A DNA stretch of 51,857 nucleotides from an uncultured Lachnospiraceae bacterium (lineage in GTDB: Bacteria > Bacillota > Clostridia > Lachnospirales > Lachnospiraceae), in contig CAJUGG010000008.1 of the NCBI GenBank assembly GCA_910585995.1, positions 1 to 51,857 on the forward strand, written 5' to 3'. A program made the translations under genes and the position numbers. The notes under the pieces were generated by a model that worked only from the letters and a program-made list of their open reading frames with translations, did not search any database and was not told the origin of the DNA. Shown in pieces: positions 7,153 through 15,772 of this stretch (positions are counted from its first letter, which is position 1; each line of letters begins with the position of its first letter).

Positions 7153-7983
7153 ATGAGTATATTAGATGTTGCATTTGTAAAAGGGTTTGTCCGCATGTGC
7201 CAGGATGGATGGGAACAGGGCTGGCATGAGAGAAATGGTGGCAACCTTTCCTACCGCATGAAACCAGAAGATGTAAAAGCGGTAAAAGGATTTTTTACCC
7301 AGGTGGGAGACTGGCAGGAGATCGGTACAAGTGTGCCGGGACTTTGCGGGGAATATTTTATGGTGACTGGAAGCGGTAAATATTTCCGGAATGTGGCAGC
7401 AGATACTGCTGACAGCACCTGTATCCTAGAGGTGGATGAGACAGGGGAGCGCTATCGGATCTGCTGGGGCCTTGTAAATGGCGGCAGACCTACGAGTGAG
7501 CTGCCCAGCCATCTGATGAACCACGAGGTGAAAAAGGCAGTCTCCGGCGGGAAGCACCGGGTGATCTATCATGCGCATCCTGCCAATATCATTGCGTTGT
7601 CCTTTGTTTTGCCATTAAAAGATGAGGTATTTACCAGAGAACTCTGGGAGATGATGACGGAGTGTCCGGTGGTCTTTCCTCAGGGCGTGGGCGTGGTGAA
7701 GTGGATGGTTCCGGGTGGCAGAGAGATCGCGGTGGCTACCAGTGAACTGATGAAAAAGTACGATGTCGCAGTCTGGGCACATCACGGGATGTTTTGTTCC
7801 GGAGAAGATTTTGACCTGACCTTTGGACTGATGCACACCGTGGAGAAATCCGCAGAGATTCTTGTGAAAACATTGTCAATCCGACCGGAGAAGCTGCAGA
7901 CCATCCTGCCGCAGGATTTCAGAGATCTGGCAGAGGAGTTTCATGTGACGCTGGAGGAACGATTCTTATATGAAAAGCATTAG
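7153..7983 (+). CDS. rhaD: Rhamnulose-1-phosphate aldolase
   Basis: This class II zinc aldolase cleaves L-rhamnulose 1-phosphate to dihydroxyacetone phosphate and L-lactaldehyde in cytosolic rhamnose catabolism. The 276 residues match the length of E. coli RhaD. The zinc ligands and acid are visible: YHAHP (His140, His142), WAHHG (His211) and SELPSH (Glu116), each one position below the E. coli numbering. GGNLSYR near the N-terminus is the phosphate-binding region. No rhaA, rhaB or rhamnose transporter is adjacent, so the rest of the pathway must lie elsewhere. The start ATG follows AGCAGGAGTCTCCT. A hairpin terminator follows the stop. Confidence 0.92.
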   Translation: MSILDVAFVKGFVRMCQDGWEQGWHERNGGNLSYRMKPEDVKAVKGFFTQVGDWQEIGTSVPGLCGEYFMVTGSGKYFRNVAADTADSTCILEVDETGERYRICWGLVNGGRPTSELPSHLMNHEVKKAVSGGKHRVIYHAHPANIIALSFVLPLKDEVFTRELWEMMTECPVVFPQGVGVVKWMVPGGREIAVATSELMKKYDVAVWAHHGMFCSGEDFDLTFGLMHTVEKSAEILVKTLSIRPEKLQTILPQDFRDLAEEFHVTLEERFLYEKH

Positions 7984-8010
7984 ATTGCGGGCTTTACTGG
8001 CAGATCTGTT

Positions 8011-8070
8011 GTCATGAATAAAAGTGGGAGGTGTGATAGTTGCAGATCATGCCTCTTTTTTATTCATGAC
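8011..8070. terminator. Long hairpin terminator after rhaD
   Basis: GTCATGAATAAAA (8011-8023) is complementary to 8058-8070, and an inner stem (AGGTGTGAT with ATCATGCCT, two G-T pairs) extends it. The T run at 8055-8061 follows the inner stem, so the structure can terminate rhaD transcription. Confidence 0.65.
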
Positions 8071-8093
8071 AATAGGTTTGCTATGGTTAGAAT
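8066..8093 (+). promoter_or_regulatory. Possible promoter of the two-component/ABC module
   Basis: ATGACA (8066-8071) and TAGAAT (8088-8093) are 16 bases apart and lie 22 bases before the response regulator start. The -35 box overlaps a GACAATAGGTTTGCT element also present at 18178. Confidence 0.45.
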
Positions 8094-8114
8094 AAATAAG
8101 GCAGGTGGATATAG

Positions 8115-8801
8115 ATGAAACAGATATTTTTTGTGGAAGACGATCTGAGCCTGATCGGCGGCCTGTCCTTTGCGATGCAGAGACAGGGCTACCAAGTGCA
8201 GGTTGCTAGGACTTGTATGGAAGCAGAGGCAATGTGGGAGGGGAGGAGGTGTGATCTGGTGATACTCGATGTGACGCTCCCGGATGGTTCCGGGTTTGAT
8301 CTGTGTCAAAAAATACGCCAAAGTTCCAAAGTACCGATTATGTTTCTCACAGCAGCGGATGAGGAGACAGATATGATTATGGGGCTGGATATCGGCGGAG
8401 ACGACTATATCACCAAACCCTTTAAACTGGCAGTGTTTTTATCAAGAGTCAACGCGCTGCTTAGAAGATGCGACAATTTCAAAAGGACAGACAATGAGCT
8501 GTCTTCCAATGAGATTCAGATACAGCTCTTAAAAGGAGAGGTCTATAAACACGGCGCTTTGTTAGAACTGACCGCCGGAGAGTATAAATTGCTGCGGTTT
8601 TTTATGGAACACCCCAATCAAGTGCTCTCCTCTGAGCAGATCTTGAGCAGGCTGTGGGACTGTGAGGAAAATTATATTGATTCTAATACGCTGACGGTCT
8701 ATATCCGCAGGCTGCGTACCAAGATCGAAGACGATCCAAAGGAACCCAAGCGGATTGTCACTGTCCGGCGGATGGGGTATAAATGGAATACGGCGGATTG
8801 A
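8115..8801 (+). CDS. OmpR-family response regulator (BceR-like)
   Basis: The 228-residue protein has an N-terminal receiver domain with the acidic pair VEDD (8-10), phospho-Asp at 52 (LVILDVTLPDGSG), and the conserved Thr and Lys positions (LTAAD, YITKPF). A C-terminal winged helix follows (ELTAGEYKLL to RRMGYKW). It is followed by an intramembrane-sensing kinase and an ABC transporter, the arrangement of BceRS-BceAB peptide-antibiotic modules, so it most likely activates the transporter genes. The start ATG follows GCAGGTGG. Its stop is 8 bases before the kinase start. Confidence 0.93.
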   Translation: MKQIFFVEDDLSLIGGLSFAMQRQGYQVQVARTCMEAEAMWEGRRCDLVILDVTLPDGSGFDLCQKIRQSSKVPIMFLTAADEETDMIMGLDIGGDDYITKPFKLAVFLSRVNALLRRCDNFKRTDNELSSNEIQIQLLKGEVYKHGALLELTAGEYKLLRFFMEHPNQVLSSEQILSRLWDCEENYIDSNTLTVYIRRLRTKIEDDPKEPKRIVTVRRMGYKWNTAD

Positions 8802-8809
8802 GGTGTCAG

Positions 8810-9847
8810 ATGAAGATATTGGAAAATCAAAAGATCCAGGAGCTGTTTCTTAGAATTGGAGTCTGTATGGCGATATTTACCCTGTTATCTACAGTGTTAA
8901 TAGGTATCTATAGAGAGCAGGCAATCATATTTGCCCTGGCGGGATATAGCATTATGGGACTTGCGGTTGTATGGATCTGTTATGGGTATTTTAAAGAGCA
9001 GAACAGGATGTTGGAATATGCAGTAGAACAGATTACAGAATATCTGTCGGGAGACCATACGGTTCATATGGAGTGCGATGAGGAGGGGGAGATCTACCGC
9101 CTGTTTCATGAGATCAATTCTCTGGTAGATATCTTAAATGCGCATCTGAAACGCGAAGAAAGCACTAAGAACTTTCTGAAAAATACCATCTTTGATATCT
9201 CCCACCAGTTAAAAACGCCGCTTGCAGCCTTAAATATCTATCATGGAATCTTGGAAGAGGAGGCAGAAAAATCTCCCACAATCCAGGAATTTGTCCATCT
9301 GTCGGAGCAGGAATTGGACCGCATCGAGACTTTAGTGCAGAATCTTCTGAAGATCACCAAATTTGACGCAGGCACGATGGTACTAGATCAGACGGAGGAA
9401 TATGTGCAGGATATGATGGAAAGCATGAAGAAAAGTTTTGCAGTCCGCGCGAGACAGGAGGAAAAACAGATCTGTCTGTCGGGCGATGCCAGGATTACCT
9501 TGGTGTGCGACCGTCTCTGGCTTGTGGAGGCGGTCAGTAATCTGGTGAAAAATGCGCTGGATCATATGCAGGCGGGCGGGAGCGTCTGGGTGGAATGGAA
9601 AGAACTTTCGTCGGTGGTTCAGATTTCCGTACAGGATAATGGCAGCGGCATTCACCCAGAGGATCTCTATCATATCTTCAAACGGTTCTACCGAAGTCGT
9701 TTTTCACAGGATCTGCAGGGGATCGGGCTGGGACTGCCCCTGGTCAAATCGATTGTGGAAGCTCATCATGGGACAGTGCAGGTAGACAGTGCTCTGGGGG
9801 TTGGAACTACGTTTACCCTGAATTTTTTAATTCCTACAAAATTGTAG
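8810..9847 (+). CDS. Intramembrane-sensing histidine kinase (BceS-like)
   Basis: This 345-residue kinase has two membrane helices (about 13-33 and 38-60) separated by only a few residues, so it has almost no external sensor. This layout is typical of BceS-type kinases that sense through their partner ABC permease. A short HAMP-like linker leads to the H-box FDISHQLKTPL (His132), then the N-box VSNLVKNALDH, DNGSGI and the GIGLGLPLVK lid region. I chose ATG 8810, preceded by GAGGTG; an in-frame ATG at 8783 overlaps the regulator gene. It sits between its regulator and an ABC ATPase/permease pair. Confidence 0.92.
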   Translation: MKILENQKIQELFLRIGVCMAIFTLLSTVLIGIYREQAIIFALAGYSIMGLAVVWICYGYFKEQNRMLEYAVEQITEYLSGDHTVHMECDEEGEIYRLFHEINSLVDILNAHLKREESTKNFLKNTIFDISHQLKTPLAALNIYHGILEEEAEKSPTIQEFVHLSEQELDRIETLVQNLLKITKFDAGTMVLDQTEEYVQDMMESMKKSFAVRARQEEKQICLSGDARITLVCDRLWLVEAVSNLVKNALDHMQAGGSVWVEWKELSSVVQISVQDNGSGIHPEDLYHIFKRFYRSRFSQDLQGIGLGLPLVKSIVEAHHGTVQVDSALGVGTTFTLNFLIPTKL

Positions 9848-9918
9848 GAAAAGAGTCATCTGAGAGTAAGCTTTCGGTGTTATGCTTCCAATATACAAAA
9901 AGAAAGAGGTGTGAGAAG

Positions 9919-10602
9919 ATGAATCTATTGGAAGTGAAATCCCTCTCCAAGACGTATGGCAGCGGAGAAATTGCCGTTCATGCGTTGAAAAAAGCCAGTT
10001 TTTCTGTACCAAAAGGAGAATTTGTGGCGGTTGTGGGAGAGTCAGGCTCCGGAAAAAGTACCCTTTTAAATATGATTGGGGCTTTGGATACGCCGACTTC
10101 CGGCAAAGTGTATATTGGTAAGAAAAATATTTTTGATATGGAGGACAAAAATCTGACGGTGTTTCGCCGCAGAAATATTGGATTTATTTTTCAAAGCTTT
10201 AACCTGATCCCGGAGCTTAACGTAGAGCAGAATATGATCTTTCCGGTGCTTTTGGACTATCAAAAACCCAACCGGAAGTATCTGGAAGAATTGCTGGAAG
10301 TATTGAATCTAAAGGAGCGCCGCCATCATCTGCCCAGTCAGCTTTCCGGCGGGCAGCAGCAGAGAGTGGCGATTGGACGCGCGCTGATGACGCGTCCAGC
10401 CCTGATCTTAGCCGATGAGCCGACTGGCAATCTGGACACGCAGAACAGCACAGAAGTCATTACTCTGTTAAAAGAGGCATCGAGAAAATATGAACAGACC
10501 ATCGTGATGATTACCCATAGCTTAAGCATTGCACAGACTGCGGACCGGATCTTAAAAGTATCTGATGGAGTGGTTTCTGATTTTGGGAGGTGTCGGGAAT
10601 GA
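9919..10602 (+). CDS. ABC transporter ATPase, MacB/BceA type
   Basis: The 227-residue ATPase has Walker A GESGSGKST, signature LSGGQQQRVAIGRAL and Walker B ILADEPTGNLD. The last is the form typical of MacB/LolD/BceA ATPases that pair with FtsX-like permeases. I chose ATG 9919, giving the usual MNLLEVKSLSKTYG start with AGAGGTG upstream, rather than the in-frame ATG at 9877. The stop overlaps the permease start by 4 bases (ATGA). It powers peptide removal or target protection rather than classical import. Confidence 0.93.
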   Translation: MNLLEVKSLSKTYGSGEIAVHALKKASFSVPKGEFVAVVGESGSGKSTLLNMIGALDTPTSGKVYIGKKNIFDMEDKNLTVFRRRNIGFIFQSFNLIPELNVEQNMIFPVLLDYQKPNRKYLEELLEVLNLKERRHHLPSQLSGGQQQRVAIGRALMTRPALILADEPTGNLDTQNSTEVITLLKEASRKYEQTIVMITHSLSIAQTADRILKVSDGVVSDFGRCRE

Positions 10603-13013
10603 GAAGTTATCTAAGTTTGATCCCGATCTCTGCCAAGGTGCACAGTCGCAGAAATCGTATGACTTTTTTCTGTATTGTAATGGCGGTCTTCTTGGTGACG
10701 GGTGTCTTTAGTATCGCGGATGCAGGGATAGAAGCGGACAAGCGGAATACGATGGCTACCCATGGTAACTGGCATATTAATGTGAAAGATTTAACATACG
10801 AAGAGATGGATGCACTTGCTTCCCGACCGGATGTGGAAATCTCTTCCCGGTATGAGGTGGTGAATGCCGTATGGACAGGGAACGGATTTCCGGAACTTGG
10901 AGACAGGTATACGATCAGTGGCTACAAGACGGCGCTCTGTGGGGTGGAACAGCCGTTTCTGACGGATATGATGTATTATTTTGATGAGACCGCAGTCCTG
11001 GATCGTGCAGATCAGATCATCCTTTCTGTCAATGCAAAGAGGCTCTTGGGTATAGAGGCGGGAGACAGCGTGACACTTATGACTCCGGTCGGGAGCGTGG
11101 ATTTTACGGTAACAGGTTTTCGGATGGAAGGCCGTTTTGCGAGCAGCAATGGAGGAGACGAGAGCGCCCTCCCGGTAAAAGAGGACGAGATCAGCGCATT
11201 TATCCAGGAAAGCGCTTTTTTGCAGCTCTGTGCACAGGAATCCAGAGAGAACATATATTCGAGCTATTATCTTCGATTTAAAAAAGGCACCAATATTACA
11301 AAGTCCATTAACGGGATCAAAGAGCAGTTTGGCAAGACGGAAGATCAGATCGGAGCAAATAATATACTGCTGATGACGATGGGATATGGGCGTAGTTCTT
11401 ATATGGCCAATATCTATGGGATAGCTGCATTTTTATTTGTGTTGATCTTGTTGGCAGGAGTGTTTATGATCTCCGGCAGTCTCAATAGCAATATTGCCGA
11501 GCGCTCGCAGTTTTTTGGGATGATGCGGTGTATCGGCGCCAGCAAGCGGCAGATCATCCGTTTTGTAAGAATGGAGGCTTTAAACTGGTGCAGGATCTCG
11601 ATCCCACTGGGGATTTTCTATGGAACCGTAGCAAGCTGGCTCCTCTGTGCTGCGATTCGCTATGCGATCGGCGGTGAATTTCAGATGATGCCAGTCATCC
11701 GGATCAGTGTGGTGGGAGTGTTAAGCGGTGTGCTCGTGGGGCTTATGACTGTGTTGTTGGCTGCGCAGGCACCCGCTAAAAGGGCGGCCAGAGTCTCTCC
11801 AGTGGCGGCTGTATCAGGCAATACCGGAGAAGGGAAGAAGATTCATCATGTGGCCCATACGCGTGTGTTCCGGATCGATACGGCACTGGGGATTCACCAT
11901 GCGGTCTCCGCAAAGAAAAATCTGTTCCTGATGACCTGCTCGTTTGCACTGAGTATTATCTTGTTTTTATGCTTTTCCGTCTTGATTGACTTTTTTCAAC
12001 TGCTGATGCCTTATAAAACGTATTCGTCTGATCTGTCTATCGTGGGAGAGGATGATAAAAATATGCTGGACGTCTCATGGATCGAACAGCTAGAAGCGTT
12101 AAAAGGCGTCAAGGAAGCGTATGGGCGTGCTTCCGTCAATCAGATCCCGGCTTCTTTTAGCAGAGAGCTTTCGCAAAATACCGTCAATCTGATCTCTTAT
12201 GATGAACTTCAGTTAAAGTGGCTTACAAAAGACGGGGATCTTAGAAAAGGAAGCGATGCGTCCAAAGTCATGGGGGACAGTCGGTATATTTTAACGATCT
12301 ATGACAAGAGCAACCCTTTGCAGGTCGGCGATAAGGTCTGGATTGACGAGGAAGAACTGGAGATTGCAGGCGTACTGAAAAACAGTCCGTTCAGCAATGA
12401 CGGCACGACCGGTGGAGAGATTGATATGATTGTTTCATATGAAACATGTGTTCGATTGACGGGAGAGAGCCGTTTTGGGATTATTGATATACATGCGACA
12501 AAGGATATCACAGAAGAAGAGGTGGATAAGATTCGGGATCTGGCAACAGAACATGGCTGTGAATTTGCAGACCGACGCGAGGAGGGAGACCGCAGCTACT
12601 TTTATGCATTTGTGACGATCGTCTATGGATTTTTATGGATGATCGCGATGATCTCTGCGCTGAATATTATTAACAGCATCTCTATGAGTGTCTCTGCGAG
12701 GACAAAGCAGTATGGAGCGATGCGGGCTGTAGGGATGGACGGACGGCAGCTGAAAAAGATGATTGCAGCGGAAGCGTATACCTATGCAGGTTTTGGCTGT
12801 GCGGCGGGCTGTGGGATTGGACTGCCTGTCAGTAAGGCGATGTACGATTTTCTGATTACGGACCATTTTGGAGCGTCATTTTACTGGACACTGCCAGTGG
12901 GAGAACTGTTGGTGATTCTTCTGCTGGTGCTGGCTGCGGCAGCCATAGCGGTTCATATGCCCGCGAAACGTATTCTGAGTATGGCGATCACAGAGACGAT
13001 CAATGAACTATAG
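10599..13013 (+). CDS. FtsX-like ABC permease, peptide-antibiotic transporter type
   Basis: The 804-residue permease has an N-terminal membrane helix, a large external region (about 40-265), a group of membrane helices (about 275-405) with an FtsX domain, a second external region (about 450-675), and a C-terminal FtsX domain (about 680-800). Typical FtsX phrases are visible: ERSQFFGMMRCIGASKRQI and TKQYGAMRAVGMDGRQLKK. The two-FtsX-domain layout differs in detail from BceB, which has one large external domain, so the substrate is open. ATG 10599 is preceded by GGGAGG; a GTG at 10590 is in frame. A long hairpin follows the stop. Confidence 0.9.
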   Translation: MRSYLSLIPISAKVHSRRNRMTFFCIVMAVFLVTGVFSIADAGIEADKRNTMATHGNWHINVKDLTYEEMDALASRPDVEISSRYEVVNAVWTGNGFPELGDRYTISGYKTALCGVEQPFLTDMMYYFDETAVLDRADQIILSVNAKRLLGIEAGDSVTLMTPVGSVDFTVTGFRMEGRFASSNGGDESALPVKEDEISAFIQESAFLQLCAQESRENIYSSYYLRFKKGTNITKSINGIKEQFGKTEDQIGANNILLMTMGYGRSSYMANIYGIAAFLFVLILLAGVFMISGSLNSNIAERSQFFGMMRCIGASKRQIIRFVRMEALNWCRISIPLGIFYGTVASWLLCAAIRYAIGGEFQMMPVIRISVVGVLSGVLVGLMTVLLAAQAPAKRAARVSPVAAVSGNTGEGKKIHHVAHTRVFRIDTALGIHHAVSAKKNLFLMTCSFALSIILFLCFSVLIDFFQLLMPYKTYSSDLSIVGEDDKNMLDVSWIEQLEALKGVKEAYGRASVNQIPASFSRELSQNTVNLISYDELQLKWLTKDGDLRKGSDASKVMGDSRYILTIYDKSNPLQVGDKVWIDEEELEIAGVLKNSPFSNDGTTGGEIDMIVSYETCVRLTGESRFGIIDIHATKDITEEEVDKIRDLATEHGCEFADRREEGDRSYFYAFVTIVYGFLWMIAMISALNIINSISMSVSARTKQYGAMRAVGMDGRQLKKMIAAEAYTYAGFGCAAGCGIGLPVSKAMYDFLITDHFGASFYWTLPVGELLVILLLVLAAAAIAVHMPAKRILSMAITETINEL

Positions 13014-13031
13014 TGAAAGCGAAGGGGCTGT

Positions 13032-13100
13032 CGCAAAAGGGACGCCCTGACTCGACAAAGGTCTGGATACTTTGTGTCAGTCAGGGCGTCCCCTTTTCGG
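13032..13100. repeat. Long hairpin family, short copy A
   Basis: An 18-base arm (AAAAGG then GACGCCCTGACT) pairs with its complement near 13078-13097. The centre reads TCGACAAAGGTCTGGATA then CTTTGTG, the same outer core as the copies at 14847 and 24008 but without their inner 24-base arms. It starts about 20 bases after the permease stop and lies between convergent genes, so it can also act as a terminator. Confidence 0.7.
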
Positions 13101-13105
13101 ATCTG

Positions 13106-13990
13106 CTATTCTACTTTGATATCAACCGTGTGTGTAAAGATGGGCGTGGAAGCACTCTGCGCATAGGCTGCCTGGGCTTTGGCCCGGCGGACTTTGCGGG
13201 CTTCCGGGGTAACTTCTGCTTCTAACCGACTCATCTCCTGTCCGGCGATGACTTGTTTGGCAGCTTCGACTTCCGCTTCGGTGGGCGGTTCTTCTGCTTC
13301 TTCTAAAGAGTCTGTGACAGCATCCCGGTTACAGGAATCGGTCACTTCTTCCACAGAGTCGTCGGTCTTGTCATCGATGCCCATCTCTGCTTTTTTAGCT
13401 GCTTCCAGCTCTTCCTCTGCCTTTTTACGCTCGGCTTCGGTGGGCAGTGACTTATAGTCTTTACTCATGGCAAAGGCTCTCTCAGAGTCTCCTAGAGCGT
13501 TGCTCTTGGCAAGTTCCTGCATCATCAGAGCCAGTTTTTCGCCTTTGGGGATATTGGGATTGCTCTCAATCTCTTTGACAGAGGCCATCGCAGCAGCGGC
13601 ATGGCTTAACTTGACCCTCTGGACTTCTTCCTTGGTCTTACACTGCTTTAACTCCCGCTCGTAGGCTTCCCGCTCCATCTCGATCTCTTTGGCTTTTTGG
13701 TAGGTCTGCGGGTCATTTTCTTTGAGAAAGTCCATCTCTTTGGCGCTTAATCTCTTCCCGGCGGCCATCTTGGCGCGGATCTGCTGCATCATGGAGGTGG
13801 AACTGTCAGTCTGCAGGGATTCTAACATGGCTTCTTCTGCACTCTTGGGCTGCTCTTTGGAAACAGTCTCTTTTTTCAGGGCAGTGGCTTGATTGGTATA
13901 GTTTCCGGAAGACTGCTTTTGTTTCCATTTCATCTGCATCTTCATGTTTTTTGTATATGTGTTCAGAGAACTCATCATCATGATATTCAT
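13106..13990 (-). CDS. Hypothetical protein, charged and coiled-coil rich
   Basis: The 294-residue product is hydrophilic with many Lys, Glu and Ala residues and predicted helices through most of its length. It has no signal peptide or membrane segment. The middle has KRLSAKEMDFLKENDPQTY and a segment starting NPNIPKGEKLALMMQ. The C-terminal third is acidic (EEAEEPPTEAEVEAAKQ). I recognise no domain. I chose ATG 13990, preceded by AGGAGGTG with ideal spacing, rather than the upstream in-frame ATG at 14086 that lacks a site. It is a single gene convergent with the permease gene. Confidence 0.75.
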   Translation of the reverse strand: MNIMMMSSLNTYTKNMKMQMKWKQKQSSGNYTNQATALKKETVSKEQPKSAEEAMLESLQTDSSTSMMQQIRAKMAAGKRLSAKEMDFLKENDPQTYQKAKEIEMEREAYERELKQCKTKEEVQRVKLSHAAAAMASVKEIESNPNIPKGEKLALMMQELAKSNALGDSERAFAMSKDYKSLPTEAERKKAEEELEAAKKAEMGIDDKTDDSVEEVTDSCNRDAVTDSLEEAEEPPTEAEVEAAKQVIAGQEMSRLEAEVTPEARKVRRAKAQAAYAQSASTPIFTHTVDIKVE

Positions 13991-14104
13991 ATGACCACCT
14001 CCTGTTTTTAAATCTGTATATATAATATATCGGTAAATTGTGGGAAAACTTAAGGCATGAAGAGACAGATTAGAAAAAATGTTCACAGAACTTACATAAT
14101 TGAT

Positions 14105-14113
14105 TGATATAAT
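14105..14113 (+). promoter_or_regulatory. Extended -10 promoter element of orphan response regulator
   Basis: TGATATAAT is an extended -10 element 36 bases before the start codon. A clear -35 box at ideal spacing is not seen; TTCACA at 14082 is 20 bases upstream. Confidence 0.5.
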
Positions 14114-14149
14114 GAAACATCAATATGTAGATAAAAGGCGGTGTTTTTT

Positions 14150-14827
14150 ATGGAGAGATTAAAGATATTGGTAGTGGATGATGAGAGTCGTATGCGCAAG
14201 CTGGTGCGGGATTTTTTGGTAAAGCAAAATTATGAAGTGCTGGAAGCCGGGGACGGGGAGCAGGCGCTGGATCTTTTTTTTGAACATAAGGATATTGCTC
14301 TTTTGATCCTGGATGTGATGATGCCTAAGATGGATGGGTGGCAGGTCTGCCGCGAGATCAGGGGTTACTCAAAGGTGCCGATTATTATGCTGACGGCTAA
14401 GGGAGATGAGAGGGACGAACTGCAGGGATTTGAGCTGGGTGTGGATGAATATATTACGAAGCCTTTTAGCCCTAAGATCCTGGTGGCAAGAGTGGAAGCG
14501 ATCCTCAGGAGGACGAATCTGCTGGCGAGTGAGGATGTGATTACAGCAGGCGGGATTGAACTGAATAAGGCGGCTCACCGGGTGCAGATCGATGGGGTGG
14601 ATGTGGAGTTGAGCTATAAGGAGTTTGAGCTGCTCTCTTATTTTATAGAGAATAAAGGGATTGCGTTGTCGAGAGAGAAGATCTTGAATCATGTGTGGAA
14701 TTATGATTATTTTGGGGATGCCAGGACGATTGATACGCATGTGAAGAAGCTGAGGAGTAAGTTGGGGGAGAAGGGGGAGCTGATTAAGACGATATGGGGG
14801 ATGGGGTATAAGTTTGATGGGGAGTGA
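14150..14827 (+). CDS. Orphan OmpR-family response regulator
   Basis: This 225-residue protein has a receiver domain (VVDDES, phospho-Asp55 in LLILDVMMPKMDGW, TAKGDE, YITKPFSP) and a C-terminal winged helix (ELSYKEFELL to IWGMGYKF). It is transcribed alone with no kinase gene on either side, so its partner kinase is elsewhere or it is phosphorylated by cross-talk. I chose ATG 14150 with AGGCGG upstream; a GTG at 14141 is in frame but badly placed. A 181-base hairpin begins 20 bases after its stop. Confidence 0.92.
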   Translation: MERLKILVVDDESRMRKLVRDFLVKQNYEVLEAGDGEQALDLFFEHKDIALLILDVMMPKMDGWQVCREIRGYSKVPIIMLTAKGDERDELQGFELGVDEYITKPFSPKILVARVEAILRRTNLLASEDVITAGGIELNKAAHRVQIDGVDVELSYKEFELLSYFIENKGIALSREKILNHVWNYDYFGDARTIDTHVKKLRSKLGEKGELIKTIWGMGYKFDGE

Positions 14828-14846
14828 GGGGGAGGGGGACGGATAT

Positions 14847-15027
14847 GCCGCAAAAGAGGCCTGGGGATTCGACAAAGGTCTGCATAGAATGTATCGGACA
14901 GTGCACAGGTTTTGTCTGTTTCAGCCGTACACGTGAACGTGTTCGTCTGACTCAGACAAAACCTGTGCACTGTCCGCTCCAATCTACACAGCACTCTTTG
15001 TGCGAATCCCCAGGTCTCTTTTGCGGC
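14847..15027. repeat. Long hairpin family, full copy B
   Basis: Outer arms of 25 bases (14847-14871 with 15003-15027) match at 24 positions, plus one G-T pair. Inner arms of 24 bases (14895-14918 with 14953-14976) are perfectly complementary, and the centre has a further hairpin around ACACG-TGAA-CGTGT. The 133-base core is colinear with copy C at 24051-24183, with 10 differences. Six of those are three compensated base pairs. It has no convincing coding frame and follows a stop codon. Confidence 0.85.
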
Positions 15028-15089
15028 AAATCCTGGGAGCGTAAGGCCTGCAATACCCAAACACATATAATTATAGCAAATCCTGGGAG
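15026..15089 (+). repeat. 14-base direct repeat beside hairpin copy B
   Basis: GCAAATCCTGGGAG occurs at 15026-15039 and again at 15076-15089, the first overlapping the right end of the hairpin. It may be a duplication associated with the hairpin, or local slippage. Confidence 0.5.
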
Positions 15090-15112
15090 TGTGGGGTGGC
15101 GGAGGGATATCG

Positions 15113-15772
15113 TTAGTTTTGGCTGGACTTTTGTTCCTGGCGCCACCAGAGGTAGGACATGATGGTGGGGATGAGGCAGGCGGGAAGGAGGCTTAGCAGG
15201 GTGAGGGTGTAGATCAGGGTGGGTTTTAGGGGGAGGAGGGGGCAGATGATCAAAAACAGGCCTATGAGGAAGAAACATTTGCCTCCTAAACGGTGGGTTT
15301 TGTACCAGACTTCTTCGCTGGAGAGGGTCCAGGGAGTCTTGATTCCAAAGTAAAAGTTGCTTTTGAATTTGGGCATCATGTTTCCGATGATGAGGAGCAA
15401 AAGGCCTATGGATATCATGGTGATGGTGGGGACGGACAGGGTGCCGGGGCGGTAGGATTCGGTGAGGATCATCAGGTTCATCATCAGCAGGAATACTTGT
15501 AAAAAGACACAGAAGATGTCATAGTATTTGTTAAATTTCAGATAATTCTTGCGGCGGGGGTCGATCTTGGGGAGGAGATCCATGAGGATAGCGATGAGGA
15601 TTCCCATGCCGCAGATGTGGAAGATGGTGATTTTGCCGCTGTAGGAGACGGTCCCGTTGAAGCTCCAGTTGGTCGGGATCTCGTCGGGGAGGGATGGGTA
15701 CAGGATGGCTGCTATTAAGAGGCTTCCGATGGCTAACAGGTATGTGAGGATATGCAATTTACGATTCTTCAT
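15113..15772 (-). CDS. SdpI-family membrane protein
   Basis: The 219-residue protein has about six membrane helices. It begins with a DUF1648-type segment (LPDEIPTNWSFNGTV) and ends with the SdpI signature region (YFGIKTPWTLSSEEVWYKTHRLGGK). In Bacillus subtilis SdpI gives immunity to the SDP toxin and also recruits its repressor SdpR. Here no sdpABC toxin genes are near, so it may act as a general sensor or immunity protein. It overlaps the ArsR-type regulator gene upstream by 14 bases, matching the sdpRI arrangement. Confidence 0.88.
   Translation of the reverse strand: MKNRKLHILTYLLAIGSLLIAAILYPSLPDEIPTNWSFNGTVSYSGKITIFHICGMGILIAILMDLLPKIDPRRKNYLKFNKYYDIFCVFLQVFLLMMNLMILTESYRPGTLSVPTITMISIGLLLLIIGNMMPKFKSNFYFGIKTPWTLSSEEVWYKTHRLGGKCFFLIGLFLIICPLLPLKPTLIYTLTLLSLLPACLIPTIMSYLWWRQEQKSSQN

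Noticed and set aside
14369..14875. A 168-residue minus-strand frame over the orphan response regulator
   Set aside because: The plus-strand product has full receiver and winged-helix motifs; the reverse product is Pro/Ile-rich without family features.
14847..15027. Long inverted repeat considered as a retron non-coding RNA
   Set aside because: No reverse transcriptase gene is nearby and several dispersed copies exist in one window.
14824..15278. Open frames across the long hairpin copy B on both strands
   Set aside because: They translate the inverted repeat and change arbitrarily between copies; the base changes preserve pairing, not protein.
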